Assembly (NCBI GenBank): GCA_026018925.1 | Contig: JAKSZU010000011.1 | Coordinates: 7,736,985 to 7,800,984 of the forward strand | Length of the DNA stretch: 64,000 bases | Source: Tupaia tana | Taxonomy: Eukaryota > Chordata > Mammalia > Scandentia > Tupaiidae | Reading direction: 5' to 3' | Shown: one piece after another, positions 43,201-54,260 of the stretch | Position numbering within the stretch: position 1 is the first letter of the stretch | Layout of the letters: every line of letters begins with the position of its first letter | Notes under the pieces: model-generated | What the model saw: only the letters and a program-made list of their open reading frames with translations | Database searches by the model: none | Told to the model about the DNA's origin: nothing | Made by a program: the position numbers and the translations under genes

Positions 43201-43794
43201 AGCGACAACAACAGAAAACCACATTCATAGATATTATCAACCTTATTTATTCTGAAATTTTCATTCAGTGCAAAAAGACATGAAATAGAAATTAGGCATT
43301 AATTAATAGAAATAGAATTGTGTTACTGTTTTTAACACCTTTCATTTTTGACTTAGGAAGTGTAAGGAGCTCACCTGGAAGATATAAGACCTGTTAGGAA
43401 AATTCCTAAAAGTAAACAGTTGCAAGATCATTAAAAACCCTTGCACTGAAGGAACAGATATAATGAATTTGGAAATAATGGCACACGCCTGCCTCCAACG
43501 ATACACTGTCTTCATGGAATTTAGACAGCTTTATTCAGAATAATAAAGATGTGAATAGGTGAAGAGTCATACTACATTCTTGGACCAGAAGATTCAATAT
43601 GGTAAAGCTGTCAATTCTTTCAAAATGAATCTTCAGATGAAATGCAATTCCAACCAAAATCCCCTTGAGAAAAGAGAAGTTTTTAAAAACATTTGGTGTA
43701 TATTAGAACCAATGAGGTCAGTCATTGCTTCGCCTGCCCCCACCCATTGCGATGACTTAAAATAACAAAATTTTCTTTCCTTCCCCCCTTTAAA
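43201..43794. other. Unassigned sequence
   Basis: A/T-rich, nothing recognised. A short frame at 43559-43765 has no signature. Confidence 0.4.
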
Positions 43795-43950
43795 AAAATT
43801 ATTTATTTCTTCATGGGAGAAAGAGCACTCCCAGGATGCTCCTCACTCTGTGATCTGACCTCGGTCTCAGGTCAGCCTACACCATGGGCATGTCCATGCC
43901 TTTCCCATGTGGGCTCCGTTGCATTGCTGTTGTGTCACTACCTGACCCCC
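43795..43950 (-). mobile_element. Family B SINE
   Basis: AAAAATTATTTATTTCTTCATGGGAGAAAGAG opens it, then CATGGGCATGTCCATGCC and TTCCCATGTGGGCTCC. The end is TGTCACTACCTGACCCC. Confidence 0.7.
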
Positions 43951-43964
43951 TCTCTATTTTTCTA

Positions 43965-44480
43965 AGCATGTGTATGGGAGAGAGACAGAGAGCGAATGGA
44001 AGGGAGAGTCAGATAGGTTTTTTTTTTTTTTTTTTTTTTTTGAGAGGTTTTTCGCTATAGGGCGCGTGCGCTCGCCAGACAGACAGAGAGAGACATAGAG
44101 ACAGAAAGCGAGAAATCACCCCCCAGGGGGGATGGTCACTCCGCAATCCCTTCTCCTCCATTCTCCTCTCGGGATCTTGGGCACGCACGCACACGCGCCC
44201 GGCGTGAGTTGTAAGCCACCGGGTCCGAGACGCGAACCGCGGTCGACTACGTGGGAGTCCAGCGACATAGCCATTACGCTAACTGCTGGTTCCCAGATAG
44301 GTATTTTTGATTGTCTTGCCACATTATGATCTTCCTGTCCTAGCCTCTGTGTTAACTAGGGCTATAGGCTCTTACCAACACACCCAGCATGTTTCAGGTT
44401 GGGCCAGAAACAAACCCAGGCTTCCCACCTGGCCTTGGTGACTGTGCAGCAGCCCCCTTCCACCTGCACCACCACGCCCG
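43965..44480 (-). mobile_element. Family B-like SINE split by a young SINE
   Basis: The left part (43965-44018) is the GA block. The right part (44295-44480) contains CACACCCAGCATG, CAAACCCAGGCTTCCCACCTGG and CACCACCACGCCCGGGCC. The left and right parts join correctly if the insert is removed. Confidence 0.55.
44019..44294 (-). mobile_element. Family A SINE, young subfamily
   Basis: TSD AGATAGGT at 44011-44018 and 44295-44302. It carries the young-subfamily variants GACATAGAGACAG and GTCCGAGACGCG. It is virtually the same sequence as the copy at 63289. Confidence 0.95.
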
Positions 44481-45324
44481 GGCCACTGAACTTTCCATCT
44501 GATGCCTCCATGGCAGGCTGACTTCTTTTGGTTTCCTTACTCTGAAGTTCAGTCTGAAATAGGAGTCCCCATTTCAGATGCTGGCAGACAGAAAGAGATC
44601 TTAAGAGGGTCTCACCTTGATGATTAAATACTTTGGCTTAGAAATAACACACATCACTGAACTCATGAGAGATGACCAGAGCCAGTCAAAACACCTCATT
44701 CAGAGAGAAGGGGTAGTGGTGAGTCCTTCTCCTCCCTCAAAGAGTAGACAACTGGCTACAAGAGGCAATGGACACTCCGCCTGTGGGGTAAGAGAGGGGC
44801 ACAGGAAGGCGGAGGCATTTGCTTCAGCAGATAAAAAGATTTAAGTTGCAATAATTAAAAGAGCATTCTGTTATTTAATGGATGGACAGACCAATTAAGG
44901 CCATAGAACAGAAAGCCCTGAGACAGAACAACTTGGTAAGAATTTAGTCCATGATAAAAATGCTATTAATGAATTCATTATATATAATTTGTATTTAGTC
45001 ATTAATACTCAATATAAAATTATATTAAAGAAAATAAATAAAATTGTCTTAAAGAAGAAAATACTCTGTAAGATACTGTGGTGGAGGATACATGCCATTT
45101 TACATTTGTTTAAACCTATGAAAATACACCACCCAAAATAAAATCTAATGTGAACTAAGGACTTTGCCTGATAAGGCAGCCTCATGGATGGCAATGTGTG
45201 TACCCCTCTAGTGGGGGATGTTAATAACGGGACACCCTACGCATGTGTGGGAAAGGGAGTATATAAGGTGTCTCTTACCTTCCACTCAATTTGCTATGAA
45301 CCTGAAACTGGTCTAGAAAGTTGT
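44481..45324. other. Unassigned sequence
   Basis: Nothing recognised. 44950-45060 is very A/T-rich. Confidence 0.4.
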
Positions 45325-45515
45325 TGCTGGCCCAGCTGTGATAGTGCCTGCAGAGCGGGGCCACCTGGGAGGTCTGGGTCTGATTCCCGCCCCACCCGTA
45401 AACTCAGGAATAGTGGCACATGCCTGGAGTCCTTGCTAGTCAGGAGGTTGAGGCCAGAGCATTGCAATAGAGTAAGACCCCCCCCCCCCCCAAATAAAAA
45501 TGTCCTAGGAAAAAG
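45325..45515 (+). mobile_element. Family C composite SINE with C-run
   Basis: The tRNA-like head CTGGCCCAGCTGTGATAGTGCC, with GGTCTGATTCCC as B box, is followed by GTGGCACATGCCTGGAGTCCTTGCTAGTCAGGAGGTTGAGGCCAGAGCATTGCAATAGAGTAAGACC. The second part is clearly Alu/7SL-like. A pure run of 15 C (45479-45493) precedes an AAATAAAAA tail. Confidence 0.8.
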
Positions 45516-45654
45516 GCAGCAACACAAAAACAAAACATATTCACCAGAGTGAAGTGTGTACGTCAAATGGGAAAGGAAGACTGAATATTCCTAGAAACCT
45601 AAGAAAACTTCATTATTTATTAATTAATTATATTATTTATTTATTCATTTTTAA

Positions 45655-45840
45655 AATAAGAAATCATTCCCCAGGGAAGATGGCCACACTTCAGTCACTT
45701 GTCCTCCATTCTTCTGTTCGGGTTTTGGGCATGCCCATCCATGTGTCTGGCGTGGTTTTCAAGCCGTTGGGTCTGGGACTCAAATCGTTCAGTCAGTCAT
45801 ATGGGATCTAGTGTCTTAACTACCATGCCACTTGCTGGCA
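45655..45840 (-). mobile_element. Family A SINE, 3'-truncated
   Basis: It begins inside the body at AGAAATCATTCCCCAGGG, without the GA block or the TATAGGG end, and runs to CCACTTGCTGGC. An (ATT)n-rich stretch lies to its left. The TSD is unclear. Confidence 0.8.
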
Positions 45841-45966
45841 CTTACATTATTTTAGATAATGATTTTTCTGAATCTGTCTTTCTCCTTTTCTCTCTCTCTT
45901 TCCCTCTCTATCTGATAAAGGAAATACAAAAATAAGAAAGGAGTTCTTTAGAAATTTCATGCCTCT

Positions 45967-46230
45967 GGGAACCAGCAGTTAGCGTAATGTCTATGTCGCT
46001 GGACTCCCACGTAGTCGACCGTGGTTCGCGTCTCGGACCTGGTGGCTTACAACTCACGCCAGGTGCGTGTGCGTGCGTGCCCAAGATCCCAAGAGGAGAA
46101 TGGAGGAGAAGGGATTGTGGTGTGACCATCTCCCCTGGGGGGGTAATTTCTCGCTTTCTGTCTCTATGTCTCTCTCTGTCTGTCTGGCGAGCGCACGCGC
46201 CCTATAGCGAAAAAACCTCTCCAAAAAAAA
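45967..46230 (+). mobile_element. Family A SINE, full length (reference copy)
   Basis: A perfect 17-bp TSD, AGAAATTTCATGCCTCT, at 45950-45966 and 46231-46247. The head has an A-box-like TAGCGTAATG (45980-45989) and a B-box-like GGTTCGCGTCT (46023-46033), spaced as in a pol III promoter. The body ends CCTATAGCGAAAAAACCTCTCC plus A-tail. It carries the young-subfamily ACAACTC and TCTATGTC variants. Confidence 0.97.
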
Positions 46231-46247
46231 AGAAATTTCATGCCTCT

Positions 46248-47361
46248 TAGTTTTCACCTTATCCTAGGAATAGCCATTACTAAAGGATGCAGTTGAGACC
46301 TATTAAAGCTCTTGATTTTTATCTGTAACTTTAAATTTTTTTAAGTATGTATATAAGTTGGAATCTCTGTTTCTGCTAATAATAGGAGGAAGAATGATGC
46401 TGTTGCTATTAAGAAATAAAAGTTAGGAGAGTTGACTTAAAGATTTGACTTTCACTACCTCTCTACAGCTTTCTGCTGTGGTCTCTGGAACCGATGCTGT
46501 GGCAGATTTTAAAGAATATGTGAGAATTGTCTGTTTCCTCGCCTGTTGCATCTATTCTATCTGGGCAGAAAAAAAAAAAAAAAAGGCTAAACTTAACATA
46601 CAATGAAGAAGCCTACTCAGTTTTCACTGATGAGAGAGCTGACCTCTTGGGCTTGATACAATATCACAGAGCTATTAAGAAGGAGAAAAGTTAAAGATCA
46701 TAGTTAAATGGGTAAGTAACAATAGCATAGTATTTTCTAAAGCCGTTTTCTGCTTCTAACCAGGAAGTTAAAAAATTATTTTGCAGGTTTAGAGATAACA
46801 TAGAATATCAAAGAGAATTCTTTGCACTTAAATGGACAATGAAACCAGCTTGGTGGTGGCTGTGAGCTCTCTCTAGCTAAGGCAAGACCATGGTAGTCGA
46901 AGAGGCTATCAGTGGATTCGGGACAGCCAGGAAGTGACCAAAAAAATTAAAAAAAAGTTAGTTAATCAAGCAAAAATTGAAAAAAACAATGGCATTTATC
47001 AACCTCTTCCTAAGTCTTAAGTGTCTTCTACATATTGCTTTATGTTTTTCTAAAACTATTTTTCTGTAGGGGAGGCAAAATCCTACTCCATCTTTTTAGG
47101 TTCCTGTCTGGGTCTGAGAATTACATTGACACAAAACAGATTAATAGGAGAAAAGCATAGAAATGTATTTAACACAAGTTTTACATGGCATGGGAGCCCT
47201 AAGAGGGAAATGAATCTGAAAAAGCAGTTGGAGCCATTTATATACTAAATTAGACCAAGAATAGTAAGTAATGAAAATGTGACAGGGGAAGGATGATTGA
47301 GCTGGGTATTTAATTGGGAAGAGAAGGGACTAGGAAAACAAAAATTAGTTTAACAAGGTTT
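46248..47361. other. Unassigned sequence
   Basis: Nothing recognised apart from an A-run at 46570-46585. Confidence 0.4.
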
Positions 47362-47634
47362 TTTTTTTTTTTTTTTCTTTTAAATATGCTATAGGGCATG
47401 TGTACTTGCTGGAGAGAGACAGAGAAAGAAACGAGAAGAAAGGGAGAGTGAGAAAGCACCCCTCCCCCCGAGAAGGATGGCCGCACCACAAGTTTTTCTT
47501 CATTCTCCTGTGGGATTTTCGGCACACACGCACATGCACCTGGCATGTTTTTCAAGGCACTGTTTGGGAAGTCAAGTAGCACAGTTGGCCATATGGGATC
47601 CAGCCATCTTAATCGCCATGCCACCAGCTGGACC
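47362..47634 (-). mobile_element. Family A SINE
   Basis: T-run, ATGCTATAGGGCATG, GA block, CTTCATTCTCCTGTGGG and head end CCACCAGCTGGACC. The flanks AACAAGG and AACAAGA form a short TSD. Confidence 0.88.
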
Positions 47635-47764
47635 AACAAGATTTATTTGTTCAGAATTCCTTTGGCTTCCACTTTCTCATCCTTGGAAAGAATGTTGCCT
47701 TTTTTTTTTTTCTCCTAGGAGAGAAAGAACACCTTTCACTTAGGAATTTCGTCTTCTACTTTAA

Positions 47765-48006
47765 AAAAGTTTATGTATTTCTTCCATGAAAAGAGAGAGA
47801 CAGAGATAGACTGTGACAGAGACAGAGACAGAGACATGCACCTCCAACAGGGTCCTTATGCCCTGATCCAGCCCCAGCCTCAGCCAGCCCAGGTCAGAAA
47901 CACACGTGTGCATGTACCCAGAGAACACAGGGAGGCCTCAGGATGGGAACCCAGGAGTCTCCCACCTGGGTCCAGGTGCTTTATCACCACTCCACCATCT
48001 GGCCCC
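47765..48006 (-). mobile_element. Family B SINE
   Basis: TTTATGTATTTCTTCCATGAAAAGAGAGAG, CCAACAGGGTCCTTATGCC, GGGAACCCAGGAGTCTCCCACCTGGG and CACCACTCCACCATCTGGCCCC. It is one of the clearest family B copies. Confidence 0.85.
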
Positions 48007-48394
48007 TGCTTTTAATCATCAGCTCAGAGGTCATAGTGATCCTCCTACACTGGCTGTTTTCCAAGTTCCTTTAACTTAAACAATTAATAGGCCAGAGTGT
48101 ATATTTTTAACTTTTGTAGTAATTGATGTTGAGTTCATATGTTATACTCATTTTGGAAGTGATGGTGAATTATCACTTATTAGATTTTCTTTTCTAGTTT
48201 AAAAACAACACACATATAGAAAAGTATGTATGTGTGTTACAAGTGTATAGCTTGATGAATTACCAGAAAGTGAGCACATCTGAATGAGCACCATCCAGGG
48301 CATTATCGGCACTACAAAAGACCCTTCGTACTCCATCCAGCTACTGTCTACTCCCTCCTTTCCACTATATGCAATTTTTTTTTTTAAAAAGAAA

Positions 48395-48558
48395 TATTTA
48401 TTTATTTAATTCCATTTGTTATTATTATTTAAAAAAATAATTGACCAGAGAGAGAGAGAAAGGGAAAGCAAGAAAGCAAGCTGCCAGGTCCAAGATTCGC
48501 ACTGCAATTGGTCATGTGGGAATCCAGGGCTTTAACCATGATGCCACTTGCAGGGCCC
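48395..48558 (-). mobile_element. Family A SINE, short variant
   Basis: AATAATTGACCAGAGAGAGAG, CAAGCTGCCAGGTCC and end CCACTTGCAGGGCCC, inside the old L1. Confidence 0.85.
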
Positions 48559-48639
48559 TCCATTATATGTTATTGATTTGGCCTGTTTTTGAACTTTTTA
48601 AAAGTGGGATCATCCAGTATACGTGTTTTGTTTTGTTTT

Positions 48640-48866
48640 GCTTTCAGGTTTTTGCTGTAGAGACAAAGACAGAGAGAGGGAAAGTGAGAAACCATCCCCC
48701 AGGGAGATGGCCATGCCACAATCCCTTCTCCATCACTCTCCTGGGATTCTGGGCACACATGCATATGCGCTTGGCATGAGTTTCAAGCTGCCAGGTCCAG
48801 AACTTGAACTGCAGTCAGTCATGTGGGAGTCTACCACCTTGACCACCACGCCACCTGCTGGCCCCA
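48640..48866 (-). mobile_element. Family A SINE with 5'-TATAGGG-to-GA deletion
   Basis: GGTTTTTGCTGTAGAGACAAAGACAG shows that the TATAGGG..CACCAG part is missing. The rest is complete to CCACCTGCTGGCCCC. Confidence 0.88.
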
Positions 48867-49059
48867 TGATTTTTTTGACTAGATTCTTCTTGCTCAACAT
48901 TGTCATAAGATTAATCCATGTTGCATGTAGAAATTGATCACTTATTTTCACCATTGTATAGTTCTCCAAAGAATGAATGAACTGCAGTTGATTTATTTGT
49001 ATTTTTGCTGCTAGAATTAGGATGTGAGTCACTTCTATTTTTTTTAAAAAATGTATTTA

Positions 49060-49216
49060 TTCATTGATTTATTTTTTATTTGATCAGAGAGAGACATACA
49101 CAGAGGGAGAGAGAGAGGGAAAGTGAGAAAGCAAGCCACCAGGTCTGGGACTCAAACCGTGGTCAGCCATGTGGGAGTATCTAGCGCCTTAACCACCACA
49201 CCACCTGCTGGTCCCA
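49060..49216 (-). mobile_element. Family A SINE, short variant
   Basis: TTTTTATTTGATCAGAGAGAGAC, CAAGCCACCAGGTCTGGGACTC and CCACCTGCTGGTCCC, inside the old L1. Confidence 0.9.
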
Positions 49217-49993
49217 GCCATTTCTACTTTTTGACTGTACAAATAATGCTGCTATCCTTGTGTATCCATTTTGGTGCACAAGTCTGTGGTGCATACCTGT
49301 TGGTTATATACCGAGCAGAATTGTGTCCCACGTCATACGTAAAGTCAATTTCAGCAGTTAATGCTCAAAGAGCTTCTAAAATTGTTGCTCCAATTTAGCA
49401 TTTCCAAAAGCTGTGTATGGAAGTTTTTGTTGCTTTATCTTATTGCTAGAACTTGGCAATAATAATCTTTATGGTGAGTGTGAGGTGATAATTCCTTATA
49501 GTTAGACTTTTCATTTCCCTTAGGAAAAATGGCAAGGAGCACCATTATTTATGTTTATTACCCACTTAAATTTCCTTTGCCAAATTGCTCTTAAAGTTTA
49601 TTGCCTAATTTTCCTTTGGGTTCTCTGTCTTTTCTTATTGATTTGTAAGAGTTCTTCACGTATTGGAGTATAATCTCTTTGTTTTATAACTATACCTGTC
49701 TTTCTGTCATCCATCTACTTACCTGTCGATCAATCTATAGTTTCCTTCTACTTGAAATACTTCCATGGCACTGGTAGCTGCTGACGGTAATAAGAATAAT
49801 GAAAATCATAATGATCATAAACGATGTACTTCACAGGACAAATGTTTCATTGAACAAATACTAGTCATTCCTTTCTATTTTTAAAAGTTCCAAAGGAAAA
49901 GCCCCCTTTCTGAATCCTGTTCTCTAGTAGTTCAAGTTGTGTATTTTAAAAGACGACAGAGAGTTTTAACCCAGAGGAATAAGATGGGACTTC

Positions 49994-49998
<5 letters not shown>

Positions 49999-50024
<26 letters not shown>
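49999..50024 (+). repeat. Poly(A) run of 26
   Basis: A pure A run with no recognisable element to its left. It could be the remnant tail of an old retroposon. Confidence 0.9.
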
Positions 50025-50030
<6 letters not shown>

Positions 50031-51889
50031 AGCAAGAACCCATAATGCCTGATCGTTCTGGTCACAAATTTTCGGGCTTCTGCCTCTCTGCACACTCAAG
50101 GTTAAGTTAATAAAATGTCTGTGCAGGTCTAAGTCTCCATCTGTTCCCTCTCCTGCTATAGGAGAGGACACAGTAAATACCTCGCCCTGCAGGTTCTACC
50201 TCATCATGCTTTACTAATCACCCTTCCCCTCTAGCTACCAGCTGTCCTGGCTCCAACTCAAAGACCCGAGTGAAAACCTTCAGGGAAAGGTGAAATCCCT
50301 CATTAGAGCCTCCACAAGTCCCAACCCTGGTTGCTACACTCCTTGCCTGAGATTTCCCCGTGAGGGCATAAGTGGGATGCCAAATGGTTCTCTTATCCTG
50401 TGCCCACAGATGCCAACGAGGCCCACAACTATCCATGGAATCTCCAAGGTGGAAGAGACCCGAGAGACAGTGCTCCGACCTCAGTGTTTCTCAGATGAGG
50501 AGACTGAGTCGGACAGAAGGGAGTGTCTGGGGATGCACGTGACTTCGTGACAATGGCGGAACAGAGCTGGCCCTCTGCTCCTTGCTTGCTCTAGTTTGCA
50601 CGCAGCAGCCATCCTGCCTGTCGCTTTGTAGCCCTGGTGTTTGCCTTGGTTTGAAATCAAAACCACACACTTGTTGTGAAGTGTTTTCAAAGCTGATTAC
50701 CATGCCGTTACACATGGAGCAGTTCCTCCCACGGCGGGTCCCCTGTTTGTCAGGCACTGGAGGCAGCCACCCAGAATGCATCAAAGCTGGAATGACTTGT
50801 GATGTGAGGCATTCTTGGTTGAAAACCACTCCTCTCCAAGACATGTGGCCCCCAGAAGTTTATGCTGAAGGTTGGTTCTGAAACACAAGGAATGTTTCTT
50901 TTCTCCCAAATGCATAGCCAATTTGCAGGAGTTTATGGAAAGAGCTCTCAAGCTGACCGACTATCAGCGTGATTGGCTACGTTGTGGGGCGTGAGGAAGA
51001 GCATCTGGGAAATCAAAGACCAGGAAATCTCCTTGCCTTGATTAGTGTGAAGAAGTTTGTCCTACCCTGGCCAATATTTGGTGGACCAATAAATCTGGAA
51101 AGGATAGTGGGCCCCACCGCTCTTTTTTCCAGATAAACCAGCCAAAGCCCAAGGGCAGGTGACTTTTGGTGATTGACTTGGGACCAATATCTTTTCATTG
51201 TATATGCGTGAAAAGTAAAAAGCTCCTATAAAAAAGACATTGTGTTATTCACAGACTTTAATTATCACCTGTTGTAATAAAATTAAGATGCTTTAAAATC
51301 CCATCAACTACTTTTTTTTTTTTTAAAGGTAAATTCTCACATATTTTCTGAATAGGGTGAATCTGATATTACAAATTTCCTGAACAAAAAGCAGATTCTA
51401 TGTGGTTTTTGAGGGGTTTTCTGCTTGCCTTAAAACGCCAAAGGAAAAACACACGTAAAAAGGAAGAAAATGTAGTTAAGCGAAAGACACAAAACATTTA
51501 AGGGACACAAAAATAGAAAATTATCTGTTGATGAGAACGTTAATGATGATATCTTTAACTGGGCTAATAGACAGTATATTCATGCTTGGAAAATTCATTT
51601 TGCAAGCTGTAATGACATACAGTGATTGAATGGATAAGAAATGTTTTTAAGAAGTTTAAACAAAAAACATGTTTCTTGGCACCATTGTTTACTTTTCTAC
51701 CTTAAGAAAAATAATACCATATTATGTACAAAGACTATCACCAGAAGAAAGCACCCTAAATTCTTAAGAAATGGACAGCAACATTAAAATAAATTAATTC
51801 ATTTTCTTTCTCCCAAAGAGCTTTACATGTCACCATTCCAGATAAATTCCTACTTTATTCTTAAAATTCTTCAGTGAGGGCAATTTTTT
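50025..51889. other. Repeat-poor unassigned sequence
   Basis: Longest stretch of the window with no firm repeat. 50485-50540 resembles a MIR piece (TTTCTCAGATGAGGAGACTGAG), and 50770-50835 may be a hAT end (GGTTGAAAACCACTCC). Short frames on both strands carry no domain signature. It is a candidate for conserved non-coding or unique sequence. Confidence 0.4.
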
Positions 51890-51894
51890 AAAAC

Positions 51895-52112
51895 AATTTC
51901 TTTTAGAGATTTTTGCTATGGGGCATATGTGCTCACCAGAGAGACAGAAAGTAAGAAATCACCCCCTGGGGGAATGGATATGCCTCAACCCCTTCTCCTC
52001 CATTCTCTTCTCAGGATTTCGGGTCCAGCGTGAGTTTCAAGCCACCTAGGTTGGGATTTACACCACGGTCAGTCATGTGGGAGTCCAGAGATGTGACCAT
52101 TATGGCATCTGT
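51895..52112 (-). mobile_element. Family A SINE with internal deletion
   Basis: GAGATTTTTGCTATGGGGCATATG, CTCCATTCTCTTCTCAGG. The CA/CG block is deleted (GATTTCGGGTCCAGCGTGAG). The head ends CATCTGTGGGTC. Confidence 0.85.
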
Positions 52113-52237
52113 GGGTCTCAGACAGGGCGATTTTTAATGAACAATGCAGAATTCTCGATTTCTCCCCTTATTTTAAAAGCAAAATCAAACTCCAAGAACT
52201 CTAGGGTCTCCCACTGAGTTTCCTATGGTCTCCTCTT

Positions 52238-52306
52238 CTGTGACTCGAACCGTGGTCAGCCATGTGAGAGTTCGGTGACGAAACTACTACACCATCTGCT
52301 GGTCTC
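52238..52306 (-). mobile_element. Family A SINE head fragment
   Basis: GTGACTCGAACCGTGGTCAGCCATGTGAGAG and ACACCATCTGCTGGTC are the tRNA-like head only. Confidence 0.7.
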
Positions 52307-52314
52307 TATAGACT

Positions 52315-52582
52315 CATCTTGATTACTCCTCTTTTCCTATCACTTCCCCTTCCCTGTTGCCCACTCTGTTGCCTCTAGTTCTGAAATACATCTTGACTGT
52401 GTCCATTTCTTTCTCTCCCCCTCATCTGAGTCATCGATCCATTTAGTCCAAGCCACTCTCCATCCATCTCTCACTTTCATGTCTATGGGAGCTTCTCAGC
52501 TGGTCTCTCTGTCTCTGTTTATGCCTCCCAAATCTATTCTTCACACTGTAGACTCAAAGATTTTTTTAAAAAACATAACTCA
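52315..52582 (+). mobile_element. L2-type LINE fragment
   Basis: CCCACTCTGTTGCCTCTAGTTC, CAGCTGGTCTCTCTGTCTCTG and CCAAATCTATTCTTCACACTG follow the sense L2 3' region. Confidence 0.6.
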
Positions 52583-52862
52583 TGGGCTGACCCTGTAGCC
52601 CGGTGAGTAAGGCAGCCGGATCCCACATGGCTGAATACAGTTTGAGGCTTGACCCTGGGTGGCTTGAACAAACATATTGGCTATGTGAGCATGCATGCCC
52701 CCTATCCCAACAGGATGGAGATGGAGAAGGAATGAAGGCTTGACTATGCCCCCTAGGGGTTGCTTTCTCTCTCTTTCTTTATGTCTCTCTCTCTCTCTCT
52801 GGTGAGTACACACATCCTCTGACAGTAAACAAATAAAACAAATAACAACCAAAAAAAAAAAA
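52583..52862 (+). mobile_element. Family A SINE, GGATCCC-head subtype
   Basis: The head GGGCTGACCCTGTAGCCCGGTGAGTAAGG, with GGATCCCACATGGC. The TC-rich end and a CAAATAAAAC tail follow. Confidence 0.88.
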
Positions 52863-52865
52863 ATC

Positions 52866-52900
52866 ACAGCTTGCCCTATAGCCTAGTGATTAAGGAAATG

Positions 52901-52935
<35 letters not shown>

Positions 52936-52970
52936 ACCCAAATTCCAATAGGATGGAGGAGAAGGTTTTT
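52866..52970 (+). mobile_element. Family A SINE remnant with (GT)n
   Basis: CAGCTTGCCCTATAGCCTAGTGATTAAGG is a head. Most of the tRNA arm is lost, and a (GT)n tract (52902-52932) joins CACCCAAATTCCAATAGGATGGAGGAGAAGG. Confidence 0.7.
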
Positions 52971-53029
52971 TTTTTTTTGTTTTTTTTTTTTTTCTCTATT
53001 TCATCAGGGTTTTGGACAAACCAACTTTT

Positions 53030-53117
53030 TTTTTTTAAGTTGCTGCGTCTGGGGTTTGAACCAAGGTCAGCCACATAGGGATCCAGCACATAATCACTGT
53101 GCTATGAGGCTGGCCTA
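53030..53117 (-). mobile_element. Family A SINE head fragment, opposite strand
   Basis: AAGTTGCTGCGTCTGGGGTTTGAACCAAGGTCAGCCACATAGGGATCC and CTGTGCTATGAGGCTGGCC form an antisense head, facing the SINE remnant on its left across T-runs. Confidence 0.7.
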
Positions 53118-53514
53118 ACTCATACTAAGCATTTTCTATGTGAAAGCAATTTGACCAAGCAATGTGTAAGTGGCATAGAGGAGACTGACAATCAGGGCCT
53201 TGTCCAGAACCTGTACCAAAGCCACTCAGCTATGCTGATGGAACGAGTCATGTTCAGGTAGCTTTTATCTGACACTCCCACCCCACCTTTGTCTTTGGAG
53301 ATGGAAGAAGAGTTCACTAGGAATTACAAAATGCAATGGCAAGTGTTCCTCTGAGGACTTCTCGGTGAAGCGGGACCCTGTGGTGTTACACATTAGTTCT
53401 TCACTCTGGCCTCTCAGCTCCTGGTAAGTTCTACCCTTCCTTCAGCTTTCCCACCTCTGCTGACAGCCATCTTCTAGTGGAGCAGTGGACCAGGGAAGGA
53501 CGAGGAGCCAGAAG
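53118..53514. other. Unassigned sequence
   Basis: Nothing recognised. Confidence 0.4.
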
Positions 53515-53630
53515 GGGTGGGGTCTGCCAGGAACTACAGCGGAATCATGGGCCTTACTTTCCTCCTCTGTAAAATGCCAGCAATGATCTCCAAGGTCCAT
53601 TTCTAGGTTTACGATACTGTGGCTCAGAAG
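53515..53630 (-). mobile_element. MIR fragment
   Basis: GGGCCTTACTTTCCTCCTCTGTAAAATGCCAGCAATGATCTCCAAGG is an antisense MIR. Confidence 0.65.
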
Positions 53631-53824
53631 GTGTTTTACATAAGCCTCGACCGAGGAGTTTTTCCAGGACCTCTTCTGGCCTGTTTCCTTTCTGTCCATT
53701 TACTCATTTCACAGGTTTTACATGTCAAGGTTAGAACAACATCGTAAAACAGACCAGACAAATTCTTCTCGTGCCAGGGCATTTGACAGAGCTGGCACAG
53801 GCTCGGGAACTTTTCCCTTCTGCC

Positions 53825-53910
53825 TGTATTCGTTCATTCACACATTTATCTAACAAATAATTACCGAGCATGTCCTATCCTGCTACACGGTAAGCCCTAT
53901 GTCAAGCTTT
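53825..53910 (-). mobile_element. L2-type LINE 3' end fragment
   Basis: TCGTTCATTCACACATTTATCTAACAAATAATTACCGAGCATGTCC is the antisense terminal part of L2. Confidence 0.65.
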
Positions 53911-53969
53911 GTGGTTCTACACAGTCTAGCCCCTCATGAAACTAATATAAATGTGGTTATTTATGGATT

Positions 53970-54230
53970 ATTATTATTTTTATATTTGCTCTCTTAGCAC
54001 ATGCACTCATCAGACAGAAACAGTGAGAGAGAAGGAGGAAAAGTGAGAAAGCACACCCCTCGAGGGGACAGTTTTGCTGCAATCCCTTCTCTTCCATTCT
54101 CCTATTGGGATTTTGGGCATACATGCACACATGCCTGGTATGTTTTTAAAGCCACCAGGTCTGGGACTCAAACTGTATAGTCAGCCATGTAGATCCAAGC
54201 CCTTAACCACCATGCCACAGGCTAATCCAA
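53970..54230 (-). mobile_element. Family A SINE, diverged
   Basis: TATTTGCTCTCTTAGCACATGCACTCATCAGACAG, CTTCCATTCTCCTATTGGG and head end CCACAGGCTAATCC. Confidence 0.82.
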
Positions 54231-54260
54231 GATATTGATAAATTAAAAATTACACAAATA

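Larger units (their letters stand above)
48190..49700 (-). mobile_element. Old L1 3' UTR, antisense, split by three SINEs
   Basis: GTGTATAGCTTGATGAATTACCAGAAAGTGAGCACATC, GCCTGTTTTTGAACTTTTTAAAAGTGGGATCATCCAGTATACG, TTAATCCATGTTGCATGTAG, AATAATGCTGCTATCCTTGTG and TTGTAAGAGTTCTTCACGTATTGGAG occur in the order of the antisense old-L1 3' UTR. About 1 kb of LINE remains after removing the SINEs. Confidence 0.8.

Noticed and set aside
45967-46041. Possible tRNA gene
   Set aside because: Only the A- and B-box-like motifs remain. The arms do not fold into a sound cloverleaf, and the same head occurs in dozens of dispersed copies with A-tails, so it is a SINE head.
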